A stretch of DNA of 6,350 nucleotides, from NCBI GenBank assembly GCA_012512995.1, contig JAAZDA010000270.1, positions 1-6,350 on the forward strand. The letters are read 5' to 3'. The stretch is from Clostridiales bacterium. GTDB lineage: Bacteria > Bacillota > Clostridia > Lachnospirales > Lachnospiraceae. Made by a program: the position numbers and the translations under genes. Below the pieces are notes generated by a model. That model saw only the letters and a program-made list of their open reading frames with translations, made no database searches and was not told the origin of the DNA. How positions within the stretch are numbered: position 1 is the first letter of the stretch; the number at the start of each line of letters is the position of its first letter. Below, in pieces: positions 1 to 6,350 of this stretch.

Positions 1-107
1 AAATCAACATGACCAAGTTCACCCGTCTTCTGGTTGATTATATCCCATAAGAGTTGAATCACAGCAATATCAGATTTTGCCATATTACCCACCATTACGG
101 AGCTCAT
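1..107 (-). CDS. Unrecognised protein, N-terminal fragment (runs off the left edge)
   Basis: About 35 codons are visible, open to the window edge. In-frame ATGs lie at 107, 95 and 83. A TAA sits directly before the ATG at 107, so this is the longest possible form. A GGAG (111-114) precedes that ATG by only 3 bases, which is short for a ribosome binding site. The ATG at 83 follows a GGTGGG (88-93) by 4 bases and gives a protein starting MAKSDIAVIQLLWDIINQK. I cannot decide between these starts. The visible part is a short hydrophobic helix-like stretch followed by a polar segment (NQKTGELGHVD), and I recognise no family. It begins about 40 bases after the stop of the beta-helix gene, on the same strand, so it may be the last visible gene of the operon. 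With so little sequence, a chance open frame remains possible. Confidence 0.45.
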   Translation of the reverse strand, partial: MSSVMVGNMAKSDIAVIQLLWDIINQKTGELGHVD

Positions 108-147
108 TTACTCCGTCCGCGAAGAGAAATTGCGCATCGCATATCGT

Positions 148-822
148 TTACTGCTTCTTCATAACGATTTCTGTCTTGTTCTTATAGATATGTTCTGCCG
201 GGACGCAGCCACGGACCATGCTGAGCGGATAGAAATTGCTGTGGCTTCCGATGACTGAACCGGGGTTAAGGACGGAGTTACAACCGACTTCTACATAGTC
301 TCCGAGCATTGCTCCCATCTTGCGAAGACCTGTGGGAAGACTTTCATCGCCGTCATGTATGACAACATTGGTGCGGTCAGATTTTATGTTGGACGTTATT
401 GATCCGGCACCCATGTGAGCATGAAAGCCGAGAACTGAATCGCCTACGTAATTGTAGTGCGGAACTTCACACTTGTTGAACAGAACAACATTCTTGAGCT
501 CACAGGAATTGCCGACAACACAGCCTTTGCCTACAATTGCCTTGCCGCGTATAAAGGCACATTGTCTCAACTCAGCATCTTCATCAATGATGCACGGACC
601 GGCGATGTAAGCACTGTCGAATATCTTAGCGCTCTTTGCTATCCATATATTATCACCACGTTTATCAAATTTATCGGCAGGAAGTTTCGGACCAAGTTCA
701 AGAATAAATTTCTCAATAAGCGGCAGTACCTGCCACGGATATTCAATTCCGCTGAAAAGTCTTGCCGCAATAGATTCATTCATATCAAATAATTCACTGC
801 ATTTGAAATCAATAATAGCCAT
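148..822 (-). CDS. Stand-alone left-handed beta-helix acyltransferase-like protein (GlmU C-domain related)
   Basis: The protein has 224 residues. Residues 10-48 form a helical leader containing a YPW motif. From about residue 58 to 205 there are hexapeptide repeats (IWIAKSAKIF, AYIAGPCII, AFIRGKAIV and later turns) typical of a left-handed beta-helix. The segment at 120-145 (VPHYNYVGDSVLG, then GAGSITSN) resembles the acetyltransferase domain of GlmU. H122 and Y125 fall where E. coli GlmU has its catalytic His363 and Tyr366, and N145 matches the conserved Asn of the GAGTITCN stretch. GlmU's N-terminal uridyltransferase domain is absent, so UDP-GlcNAc pyrophosphorylase activity, a name often given to such proteins, is unlikely. 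Transfer of an acyl group to a sugar or sugar nucleotide in the cytoplasm is my inference; the substrate is unknown. The start is fixed by an AGGTGGAGGT ribosome binding site (831-840) that directly follows the topB stop codon, so the two genes are probably translationally linked. Confidence 0.85.
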   Translation of the reverse strand: MAIIDFKCSELFDMNESIAARLFSGIEYPWQVLPLIEKFILELGPKLPADKFDKRGDNIWIAKSAKIFDSAYIAGPCIIDEDAELRQCAFIRGKAIVGKGCVVGNSCELKNVVLFNKCEVPHYNYVGDSVLGFHAHMGAGSITSNIKSDRTNVVIHDGDESLPTGLRKMGAMLGDYVEVGCNSVLNPGSVIGSHSNFYPLSMVRGCVPAEHIYKNKTEIVMKKQ

Positions 823-840
823 TTTCCATGACCTCCACCT

Positions 841-2955
841 TTATTTCCTGTTTCCGGATTTATTTGATCTGTATGAGCGTTTTCCGGTGCCGCTCGCGGA
901 CCAGGCTCTGCTGCCCTGATAGAATTGGGCAATATAACGGAACTGCTGGTTCAAAGGTTCTTTGTAATCAGTCTCTTTTACATGGTCGGTACGTCTTATT
1001 ACAAAAGACTTGAGTTTATCCATGTATTCGCTTTCTGTCACGCTTCCTTCGGCAACGGCAGTCAGACCTTTTTCCCAGCTTGCTGTCAGCTTTGGATCAA
1101 GAAGCGGTTTAAGAGAACATGAAACTGTATCATATATCATTTCACCGAGCTGAGTCGGTGATATTACCTGTGTCTTTTTATTGAGCGAGAGGTATCTGTT
1201 TGTAACAAGCTTGGTGAGAATGCCGGCTCTTGTTGCACTTGTCCCTATGCCGCTTCCCTTTATCTGCTCACGCAACTCCTCATCTTCAATAAGCTGACCT
1301 GCGTTTTCCATTGCAAGTATCATGCTTCCTGAATTGTATCTTGATGGAGGCTTGGTCTCTCCTTCCTTAACATCAAGGCTTTCGAGACTTAGTTCCATGC
1401 CCTTTTTCATCTTTTCAAAATATTCTGAAAGCGAAGGATCTCCGGAAAGATCATCGGTCTGTTCAGAATCATTCTGTGAGGCATTATCTTCATTGGACGT
1501 CTCAGTCTTCTTTTCTTTGAAGAAAGAGTATTTCAGGATCTCAAGATATCCTTCTGCTGTGCATGTCCTCACTGAGGATGAAAACAGTTCAGTTTTAATC
1601 CTGACTTGCATAGATATTCTATCAAAAACAGCTGCAGGATAAAAGATTGACAGAAATCTTCTGACTATAAGTTCATACACCTTCTGAACTGTATGTGAGC
1701 ACGAATTAAGCGCAGAAAACCCCTGACCGGTGGGAATTATCGCATAGTGATCTGTTATGGCCTTATCATTTGTATATTTCGTTCTGCCTATCTTCTGTGC
1801 GGTCCCCGATGATGCTATCTTTTTCACGTATTCTTTATACATCGGTTGTGTGAACAGACCGTTAAGATTTTTTGTGATTTCCTTTGCCACTGCGGTTGAA
1901 AGGCCTCTGGCATCTGTTCTTGGATAAGTAGTGAGTTTCTTCTCATATAGTTCCTGGGCGGCACTGAGTGTTTCGTCAGGATTTATCTTGAAGAATCTTG
2001 AACAGTCATTCTGAAGTTCGGCCAGATTGTAGAGAAGAGGGGGATTTTTGGACTCTTTCTTACGATTTATCTGGTCAACGACAGGCTTCGTTCCTTCAGC
2101 GACGCTTTTACCCAGATAATCGATAAGTGCGGCAGCATCTTCTCTCTTTTTAAATCCGTTATCCTTATATAGTTTTGCCCTGTCTGTAACAGCTGAGCTG
2201 TCAGAAATATGCCATTCTGCCTCAAACCTGCATCCATCTTCGGTTCCGAGACCGGCGACGACCCTGTAGAAAGGTGTTTTTTCAAAAGAGCGGATCTTGC
2301 GTTCCCTGTTTACTATCATGCCGAGTACACATGTCATAACGCGTCCAACTGCTATAACACATTTGTCAGCCTGCAGGAAATCTTTGATGGGATATCCGTA
2401 TTTGAGTGTGAGCGCTCGTGAAAAATTGATGCCCATAAGATAGTCTTCTTTGGCACGAAGGTATGCGGCAGCGCCAAGAGCATTGTATTCTGAATCATCT
2501 TTGGCTTCCCGGATACCGCGCAGTACCTCATCCTTAGTCTGTGAATCGATCCAGACGCGCAGCTGCTTCTTGTCTTTTACACCTGCCTGAGTAGCAACAA
2601 GCCTGTATATGTATTCGCCTTCGCGCCCGGAATCAGTGCAGATGTATATCGTGTCCACATCTTTGGCAGTCAGTATGCTCTTTACAATGCCATATTGCTT
2701 TTTTACACTGTCAATGACCTCATATTTATATGTATCAGGAATAAAAGGAATAGTCGACAATGACCATTTCTTATACTTGGGATCATAAACATCAGGATAC
2801 GACATAGAGACCAGATGCCCTACGCACCAGGTCACTATTGTCGTTCCGTCTGTCGATTCCATATATCCGCTCTGAGATCTGAAGTTAAGATCCAGAGCAT
2901 CAGCGAATTGTTTTGCAACACTTGGTTTTTCCGCTATGAAGACGCGTTTTCCCAT
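841..2955 (-). CDS. topB: DNA topoisomerase III (type IA)
   Basis: This 704-residue cytoplasmic enzyme cuts and passes single DNA strands to relax or unlink DNA, such as replication and recombination intermediates. The N-terminal Toprim domain starts with FIAEKPSVAKQ (6-16), whose Glu is a metal/catalytic residue, and has the acidic motif TDSGREGE (107-114). LMGINFSRALT (173-183) and AVGRV (202-206) are typical of the family. The active-site tyrosine is Y344 in TTYPRTDAR. DKAITDHYAIIPTG (397-410), PPSRYNSGSMI (536-546) and GSGIGTSATRAGIL (567-580) complete the type IA core. The length is usual for bacterial TopB. An acidic, low-complexity insert (about 482-512) and a short basic tail (about 684-704) are present, and there is no Cys4 zinc-finger region like that of TopA. 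AAGGA (2962-2966) lies 6 bases before the ATG. It sits 27 bases after asd. TopB is also common on conjugative elements, but nothing else here suggests one. Confidence 0.96.
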   Translation of the reverse strand: MGKRVFIAEKPSVAKQFADALDLNFRSQSGYMESTDGTTIVTWCVGHLVSMSYPDVYDPKYKKWSLSTIPFIPDTYKYEVIDSVKKQYGIVKSILTAKDVDTIYICTDSGREGEYIYRLVATQAGVKDKKQLRVWIDSQTKDEVLRGIREAKDDSEYNALGAAAYLRAKEDYLMGINFSRALTLKYGYPIKDFLQADKCVIAVGRVMTCVLGMIVNRERKIRSFEKTPFYRVVAGLGTEDGCRFEAEWHISDSSAVTDRAKLYKDNGFKKREDAAALIDYLGKSVAEGTKPVVDQINRKKESKNPPLLYNLAELQNDCSRFFKINPDETLSAAQELYEKKLTTYPRTDARGLSTAVAKEITKNLNGLFTQPMYKEYVKKIASSGTAQKIGRTKYTNDKAITDHYAIIPTGQGFSALNSCSHTVQKVYELIVRRFLSIFYPAAVFDRISMQVRIKTELFSSSVRTCTAEGYLEILKYSFFKEKKTETSNEDNASQNDSEQTDDLSGDPSLSEYFEKMKKGMELSLESLDVKEGETKPPSRYNSGSMILAMENAGQLIEDEELREQIKGSGIGTSATRAGILTKLVTNRYLSLNKKTQVISPTQLGEMIYDTVSCSLKPLLDPKLTASWEKGLTAVAEGSVTESEYMDKLKSFVIRRTDHVKETDYKEPLNQQFRYIAQFYQGSRAWSASGTGKRSYRSNKSGNRK

Positions 2956-2982
2956 CAGACTTCCTTACCGTAGAAGTGATAC

Positions 2983-4071
2983 TTACTTATGCTGAATAAA
3001 ATTCTGTACTTTGAGGAGCTCAGCGCACTCAACAGCGCCGCCTGCAGCTCCGCGGATAGTATTGTGAGATAGTCCTACGAACTTCCAGTCATAAACTGAG
3101 TCGGTGCGCAGACGCCCTATCGAAACACCCATGCCCTTTTCATAATTTACATCTTTAAGTACCTGGGGACGATCATCATCTTCAAGATACTGAATGAACT
3201 GTTTCGGAGCACTGGGAAGACCGAGCTCCTGCGGTATTCCGGAGAAGTTCCTCAGTTTTGCTATAAGCTCATCTTTCTCAGCTTTCTTCCTGAATTTTAC
3301 AAAGGCAGCTGCGACATGACCATAGAGCACAGGGACGCGGAGGCACTGGCTCGTGATCACGGGATCAGTAGCCGGTACTATTATGCCGTTCTCAAGACTG
3401 CCGAATATCCTGAGCGGTTCTTTTTCGCTCTTTTCTTCCTCTCCGCTTATGAACGGGATGACATTACCAAGCATTTCAGGCCAGTCGCCAAAGTTCTTGC
3501 CTGCACCGGATATAGCCTGATAAGTCGTGACAATTACTTCATAGGGTTCAAAACATCTCCAGGCCGCGAGCGCCGGTGTATAGCTCTGTATTGAGCAGTT
3601 GGGCTTTACAGCGATAAATCCTCTTGTAGTTCCGAGTCTCTGTCTCTGATATTTGATTACTTCCATGTGCTCAGGATTGATCTCCGGGATGACCATGGGG
3701 ACATCAGGAGTCCATCTGTGAGCACTGTTATTGGAGACAACAGGTGTCTCAGTCTTAGCATATGTTTCTTCAAGTGCGCGTATCTCTTCTTTGGACATAT
3801 TGAGCGCACTGAAACAGAAATCAACATCTTTTGTAACATTCTCAACATCGTCAACGCTCTTTACTACAATGTTCCTTACATTTTCAGGAACAGGGAGCGG
3901 GTCAAGTTTCCATCTTCCCTCTACTGCCTCAGCATATGTTCTGCCGGCAGAGCGCGGACTTGCTGCGATCTCTGTGACTTCAAACCACGGATGATCTGCC
4001 AGAAGAGAAACAAATCTCTGACCTACCATTCCGGTACCGCCCAGTATAGCTACCCTCAGTTTATCGCTCAT
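2983..4071 (-). CDS. asd: Aspartate-semialdehyde dehydrogenase
   Basis: The enzyme reduces L-aspartyl-4-phosphate to aspartate-4-semialdehyde with NADPH. This is the branch point to lysine/diaminopimelate, methionine and threonine. The 362-residue protein has the NADP-binding loop GGTGMVGQRF (11-20), the catalytic cysteine C159 in VKPNCSIQ, a substrate-binding arginine (R245) and the catalytic histidine H252 in RVPVLYGHVAAAF, and a closing GAAGGAVECAELL (341-353). Together with the stretch SGAGKNFGDWPEMLGN (188-203), these fit the shorter archaeal/fungal-like Asd branch rather than the E. coli type; that subtype call is inferred by eye. The ATG at 4071 is chosen because a GAGGAGGAG ribosome binding site lies 7 bases upstream and the protein then begins MSDKLRVAILGG. 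An in-frame ATG at 4107 would add 12 basic residues with no ribosome binding site. The start overlaps the end of argH by 11 bases, which implies translational coupling. Confidence 0.96.
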   Translation of the reverse strand: MSDKLRVAILGGTGMVGQRFVSLLADHPWFEVTEIAASPRSAGRTYAEAVEGRWKLDPLPVPENVRNIVVKSVDDVENVTKDVDFCFSALNMSKEEIRALEETYAKTETPVVSNNSAHRWTPDVPMVIPEINPEHMEVIKYQRQRLGTTRGFIAVKPNCSIQSYTPALAAWRCFEPYEVIVTTYQAISGAGKNFGDWPEMLGNVIPFISGEEEKSEKEPLRIFGSLENGIIVPATDPVITSQCLRVPVLYGHVAAAFVKFRKKAEKDELIAKLRNFSGIPQELGLPSAPKQFIQYLEDDDRPQVLKDVNYEKGMGVSIGRLRTDSVYDWKFVGLSHNTIRGAAGGAVECAELLKVQNFIQHK

Positions 4072-5455
4072 AATTTTTCTCCTCCTCAAGATATTTCCTG
4101 TCCTCATCTATTACCTTCTTCATCGCACCGGGACCGGGCGCACCGTATGTGAGACGCTTGTTGACGCATGTGTTAAGGTTCACAGCTTCATATATATCAG
4201 CCTCAAAAGCGGGGCATACAGCCTTGAATTCATCGATAGACAGATCATCTATAGCTTTGTTGTTATCGATGCAGTATAGGACAAGTTTTCCTATGATGCC
4301 GTGAGCGTCCCTGAAAGGAATGCCCTTGCCGACAAGATAATCAGCGGCATCTGTAGCGTTAGTGAAACCGTTCATTGCACTGCGCTCCATGACATCTTTC
4401 CGGAATGTAATTGTTGACATCATGCCGTCAAATAAAGTGATGCAGTTATAGCAGGTGTCGATGGCATCAAACGATACTTCTTTATCTTCCTGTATATCCT
4501 TATCATATGCCAGAGGAATACCTTTCATTGTGGTGAGCATACTCATAAGAGCGCCGTAAACACGTCCGGTCTTGCCTCTTACAAGTTCAGCGATATCAGG
4601 GTTTTTCTTCTGAGGCATTATGCTGCTGCCCGTAGAGAAACCGTCGTCTATTTCTACAAAGCGATATTCATTGGAATTCCAGAGGATGATCTCCTCTGAA
4701 AAACGTGAAAGATGCATCATAATAAGCGCAAGATCATCAAGGAACTCTATGAGATAGTCCCTGTCAGAAACGGAATCCATGCTGTTCCTTGTGGGCCTGT
4801 CAAAACCAAGAAGTTCTGCCGTGTAAAATCTGTCGAGCGGGTATGTTGTTCCGGCGAGAGCTCCTGCACCGAGCGGGCATTCATTGAGACGTTTTACTGT
4901 ATCAAACATACGGCTTCTGTCACGTCTGAACATTTCAAAATATGCGCCCATGTAGTGAGCGAGCGTCACCGGCTGTGCTTTCTGAAGGTGTGTAAAGCCG
5001 GGCATTATCGTGTCAATGTTGTTCTCCATTATAGAGAGCAGAGTTCCGAGGAGATGGGCAAGCGCTTTCTCAAATTCTGAGCACTCTCCTCTTATATACA
5101 TCCTCATGTCGAGAGCGACCTGATCGTTGCGGCTTCGTCCTGTGTGGAGCTTCTTACCCGCATCGCCGATACGCTTTGTCAGAACAGCCTCGACAAAACT
5201 GTGAATATCTTCATAATCATTGGTAATAACAAGTGTTCCGTTTTCAATATCGCGCAGAATGCCGTTCAGACCATCAACAATACTGTCTGAATCATCCTTG
5301 CTCAGAATACCCTGTTTCGCCAGCATCCTTGCATGAGCGATGCTGCCGTTTATGTCCTCTTTATAGAGCCGCCTGTCAAACCAAATTGATGCGTTGAAAT
5401 CTGCGACTGCTTTATCTGTGCTTTTTGTAAATCTTCCGCCCCAGAGCTGTGCCAT
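4061..5455 (-). CDS. argH: Argininosuccinate lyase
   Basis: This cytoplasmic enzyme catalyses the last step of arginine synthesis, splitting argininosuccinate into arginine and fumarate. It belongs to the fumarase/aspartase superfamily and is normally a homotetramer. The 464-residue length is typical. The start MAQLWGGRF is the classic ArgH N-terminus. HTGRSRNDQ (104-112) binds substrate, PGFTHLQKAQP (152-162) carries the general histidine H156, and the superfamily signature GSSIMPQKKNPD (276-287) holds the catalytic serine of the flexible loop. All key residues are present. An AGGAG (5466-5470) lies 10 bases before the ATG, a slightly long spacing. The usual partner argG is not in the window. 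Upstream there are only 71 bases to tRNA-Thr, largely filled by a hairpin, and I see no good separate promoter. Expression may therefore depend on read-through from the tRNA transcript. Confidence 0.97.
   Translation of the reverse strand: MAQLWGGRFTKSTDKAVADFNASIWFDRRLYKEDINGSIAHARMLAKQGILSKDDSDSIVDGLNGILRDIENGTLVITNDYEDIHSFVEAVLTKRIGDAGKKLHTGRSRNDQVALDMRMYIRGECSEFEKALAHLLGTLLSIMENNIDTIMPGFTHLQKAQPVTLAHYMGAYFEMFRRDRSRMFDTVKRLNECPLGAGALAGTTYPLDRFYTAELLGFDRPTRNSMDSVSDRDYLIEFLDDLALIMMHLSRFSEEIILWNSNEYRFVEIDDGFSTGSSIMPQKKNPDIAELVRGKTGRVYGALMSMLTTMKGIPLAYDKDIQEDKEVSFDAIDTCYNCITLFDGMMSTITFRKDVMERSAMNGFTNATDAADYLVGKGIPFRDAHGIIGKLVLYCIDNNKAIDDLSIDEFKAVCPAFEADIYEAVNLNTCVNKRLTYGAPGPGAMKKVIDEDRKYLEEEKNYER
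4079..4087 (-). promoter_or_regulatory. asd ribosome binding site embedded in the end of argH
   Basis: The minus strand reads GAGGAGGAG here, 7 bases before the asd ATG at 4071. The same bases encode the Glu-Glu-Glu of the ArgH C-terminus. This site decides the asd start and makes ribosome re-initiation after argH likely. Confidence 0.75.
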
Positions 5456-5482
5456 CAGACCTGTACTCCTGTCATTTATTTA

Positions 5483-5523
5483 AAAGCCCCGGAACCCTTG
5501 ATTCTACGGAGTTTCGAGGCTTT
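5483..5523 (-). terminator. Terminator-like hairpin between tRNA-Thr and argH
   Basis: On the minus strand, AAAGCCTCG (5523-5515) pairs with CGGGGCTTT (5491-5483) as a 9-bp stem with one G-U pair. After a single mismatch, AACTC (5513-5509) pairs with GGGTT (5497-5493), leaving an 11-base loop. The odd pair is G-U in the minus-strand RNA but would be C-A in plus-strand RNA, so the fold favours the minus transcript. The U tract is short (TTTT, then AAATAAAT), which suggests weak or partial termination. It would define the 3' end of the tRNA transcript while letting some polymerase continue into argH. Confidence 0.6.
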
Positions 5524-5526
5524 AAG

Positions 5527-5599
<73 letters not shown>

Positions 5600-5602
5600 A
5601 AA

Positions 5603-5634
5603 TACCGGCGGCATTCTTCTTAGTTCCGCCGGTA
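5603..5634 (-). other. Perfect 9-bp hairpin in the tRNA-Thr leader
   Basis: TACCGGCGG and CCGCCGGTA form a perfect 9-bp stem around a 14-base loop, ending only three bases (TTT) before the first base of mature tRNA-Thr. The predicted transcription start of the upstream promoter falls at about 5635, so the precursor RNA would begin with this hairpin. It could be a terminator for the GlgB-like gene, but the tract after it (TATTTG on minus, CTTTTG on plus) is poor in T. A structured 5' leader that protects the precursor or guides its processing is the alternative. The choice is not settled by sequence. Confidence 0.6.
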
Positions 5635-5641
5635 CTTTTGT

Positions 5642-5670
5642 ATTATACTGATGTTGCCATGTTTTGGCAA
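5642..5670 (-). promoter_or_regulatory. Sigma-A-type promoter for tRNA-Thr and probably the operon
   Basis: The minus strand shows TTGCCA (5670-5665) as the -35 box (consensus TTGACA, one mismatch), a spacer of exactly 17 bases, and a perfect -10 box TATAAT (5647-5642). Transcription should start near 5635, about 36 bases before the mature tRNA. The -35 box lies only a few bases after the stop of the GlgB-like gene. It is the only strong promoter I see in the window in the direction of the genes. Confidence 0.75.
5654..5670. repeat. Inverted repeat covering the -35 box (possible operator)
   Basis: TTGCCA and TGGCAA form a perfect 6-bp inverted repeat separated by 5 bases. One arm is the -35 box itself and the other lies in the promoter spacer. 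The size and place suit a dimeric repressor site, but no T run follows and no matching second copy is visible here. It may be chance. Confidence 0.4.
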
Positions 5671-5676
5671 GATTGA

Positions 5677-6350
5677 TTATTCTGAATATGTAAATACCTG
5701 AGCACTGAGCGGAGCAACAGTAAGCTGGAGCGCATAAGCTCTACCGTCGGTCTCGCATTCTGTGGCTGCTTTTGCCCTCTGAAGACTCACATCGCCGCCG
5801 AATAACTTCTGCTCACTGTTGAAGATCTCCTTATATTTGCCTGCGTACGGAACTCCTATCTTTGTTTTCCATTCAGCATTTGCATTGTTGAACAGAATAA
5901 GAATGAAGTCATTGGGATGAGATCCTTTTCTCATGAAGCACAGCATACACTCTGGATTTGACATCTGACGAAGCCATTCGAAACCATCAGGTCTGTCATC
6001 ATTCTGCGACATTGCCGGCAGTTCCTGATACATACGGTTTAGCTCGCACACCATTTTGCGCAGACCTGAAAGCTCTGAACTGTCACTCTCCTCAGTGATA
6101 TCTGAAAGGGTTTCACCCAGATTGAGCAGTTTGGTCCCGGGGTGCAACATCATTTCCGAAACAAGAAGTCTTAAATTCGCATATTTGATGTCGTTATCTC
6201 CCGGCATTTTTGCAAGTATCGCTGACGCATCCGGTCCGATGTCCTTTGATCCAAGTGAAATCATGAATCTTTCAGTATATTGATAGACCATATCCTCAAG
6301 AAGCAGCTCATGGACACCTTCTCTGAATAGTGGATCAGTCGATATATATC
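5677..6350 (-). CDS. GlgB-family (1,4-alpha-glucan branching enzyme-like) protein, C-terminal part, degenerate catalytic site
   Basis: The frame is open to the right edge, and 223 residues are visible. The start lies outside the window; the internal Met at 6291 is not the true start. It aligns without gaps to the end of the GlgB GH13 barrel: STDPLFR matches SRDPVHR, ERFMISL matches ENFVLPL, and KMPGD, ANLRLL, HPGTKLL, ELNRMYQELPA and GFEWL are shared. The final beta domain (IGVPYAGKYKEIFNS, FGG, DGRAYALQLTVAPLSAQVF) is well kept. Normal branching enzymes form glycogen alpha-1,6 branches in the cytoplasm. Here the region IV motif LSHDEV reads LGSKDI (32-37), so the conserved His-Asp pair is lost, and the later GGEFGQWREW stretch reads like GETLSDITEE. 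A working branching enzyme is therefore doubtful; a non-catalytic glucan-binding or regulatory role is inference. There is no frameshift or stop, so it is not an obvious pseudogene. Confidence 0.85.
   Translation of the reverse strand, partial: YISTDPLFREGVHELLLEDMVYQYTERFMISLGSKDIGPDASAILAKMPGDNDIKYANLRLLVSEMMLHPGTKLLNLGETLSDITEESDSSELSGLRKMVCELNRMYQELPAMSQNDDRPDGFEWLRQMSNPECMLCFMRKGSHPNDFILILFNNANAEWKTKIGVPYAGKYKEIFNSEQKLFGGDVSLQRAKAATECETDGRAYALQLTVAPLSAQVFTYSE

Noticed and set aside
457..792. Plus-strand open frame of 111 residues opposite the beta-helix gene
   Set aside because: It is antisense to a gene with clear hexapeptide repeats, and its protein looks like a random translation.
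841..2955. topB as evidence for an integrative conjugative element
   Set aside because: TopB occurs on such elements, but here it sits in a tight operon with argH and asd, with no relaxase, integrase, coupling protein or direct repeats in the window.
4072..4107. Longer asd start giving a 12-residue extension (MRTGNILRRRKI)
   Set aside because: It lies inside argH and lacks a ribosome binding site, while the ATG at 4071 has an excellent one and gives the standard Asd N-terminus.
3316..4152. Plus-strand open frames opposite asd (such as 3667-4152 and 3316-3594)
   Set aside because: They are antisense to a strongly conserved gene and show no recognisable domain or plausible operon context.
5600..5676. 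T-box riboswitch upstream of the threonine-related genes
   Set aside because: The leader is too short and lacks the T-box sequence and the long specifier stem; only a simple hairpin is present.
6289..6291. ATG at 6291 as the start of a 204-residue protein
   Set aside because: The frame continues upstream to the edge and the 19 preceding codons align without gaps to GlgB (STDPLFR and following), so this Met is internal.

Overview
The window looks like ordinary chromosome from an anaerobic Clostridia-type Firmicute. A Ruminococcus/Oscillospiraceae-like host is my best guess, inferred from moderate GC, strong AGGAGG-type ribosome binding sites, a tRNA gene without an encoded CCA end, and the resemblance of the proteins. 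Every supported gene lies on the minus strand, so transcription runs from right to left. There is no gene-free stretch longer than 300 bases and no sign of a mobile element, CRISPR array, integrase or toxin-antitoxin pair.

Reading in the direction of transcription: (1) 6350-5677 is the C-terminal part of a GlgB-family (glycogen branching enzyme, GH13) protein that is cut by the window edge. Its catalytic region IV has lost the usual Ser-His-Asp residues. (2) 5676-5600 holds a good sigma-A-type promoter (TTGCCA, 17 bp, TATAAT), an inverted repeat over its -35 box, and a perfect 9-bp GC-rich hairpin just before the next gene. (3) 5599-5527 is tRNA-Thr(CGU). (4) 5523-5483 is a terminator-like hairpin with a weak U tract. 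(5) argH (argininosuccinate lyase), asd (aspartate-semialdehyde dehydrogenase), topB (DNA topoisomerase III) and a stand-alone left-handed beta-helix acyltransferase-like gene follow head to tail, with spacings of -11, 27 and 18 bases. (6) At the left edge is the start of an unrecognised gene.

The tight spacing, the ribosome binding sites placed in or against the preceding gene, and the lack of visible promoters between the genes argue for one operon. It would mix arginine synthesis (ArgH), the aspartate family branch point (Asd, leading to Lys/Met/Thr), DNA topology (TopB) and probable cell-envelope sugar metabolism (the beta-helix protein). The only clear promoter lies upstream of the tRNA, so the protein genes may be expressed by read-through past tRNA-Thr and its hairpin.

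I did not find a convincing new biological system. The points most worth a second look are the degenerate GlgB homologue and the tRNA-led operon with its two hairpins and its possible operator.
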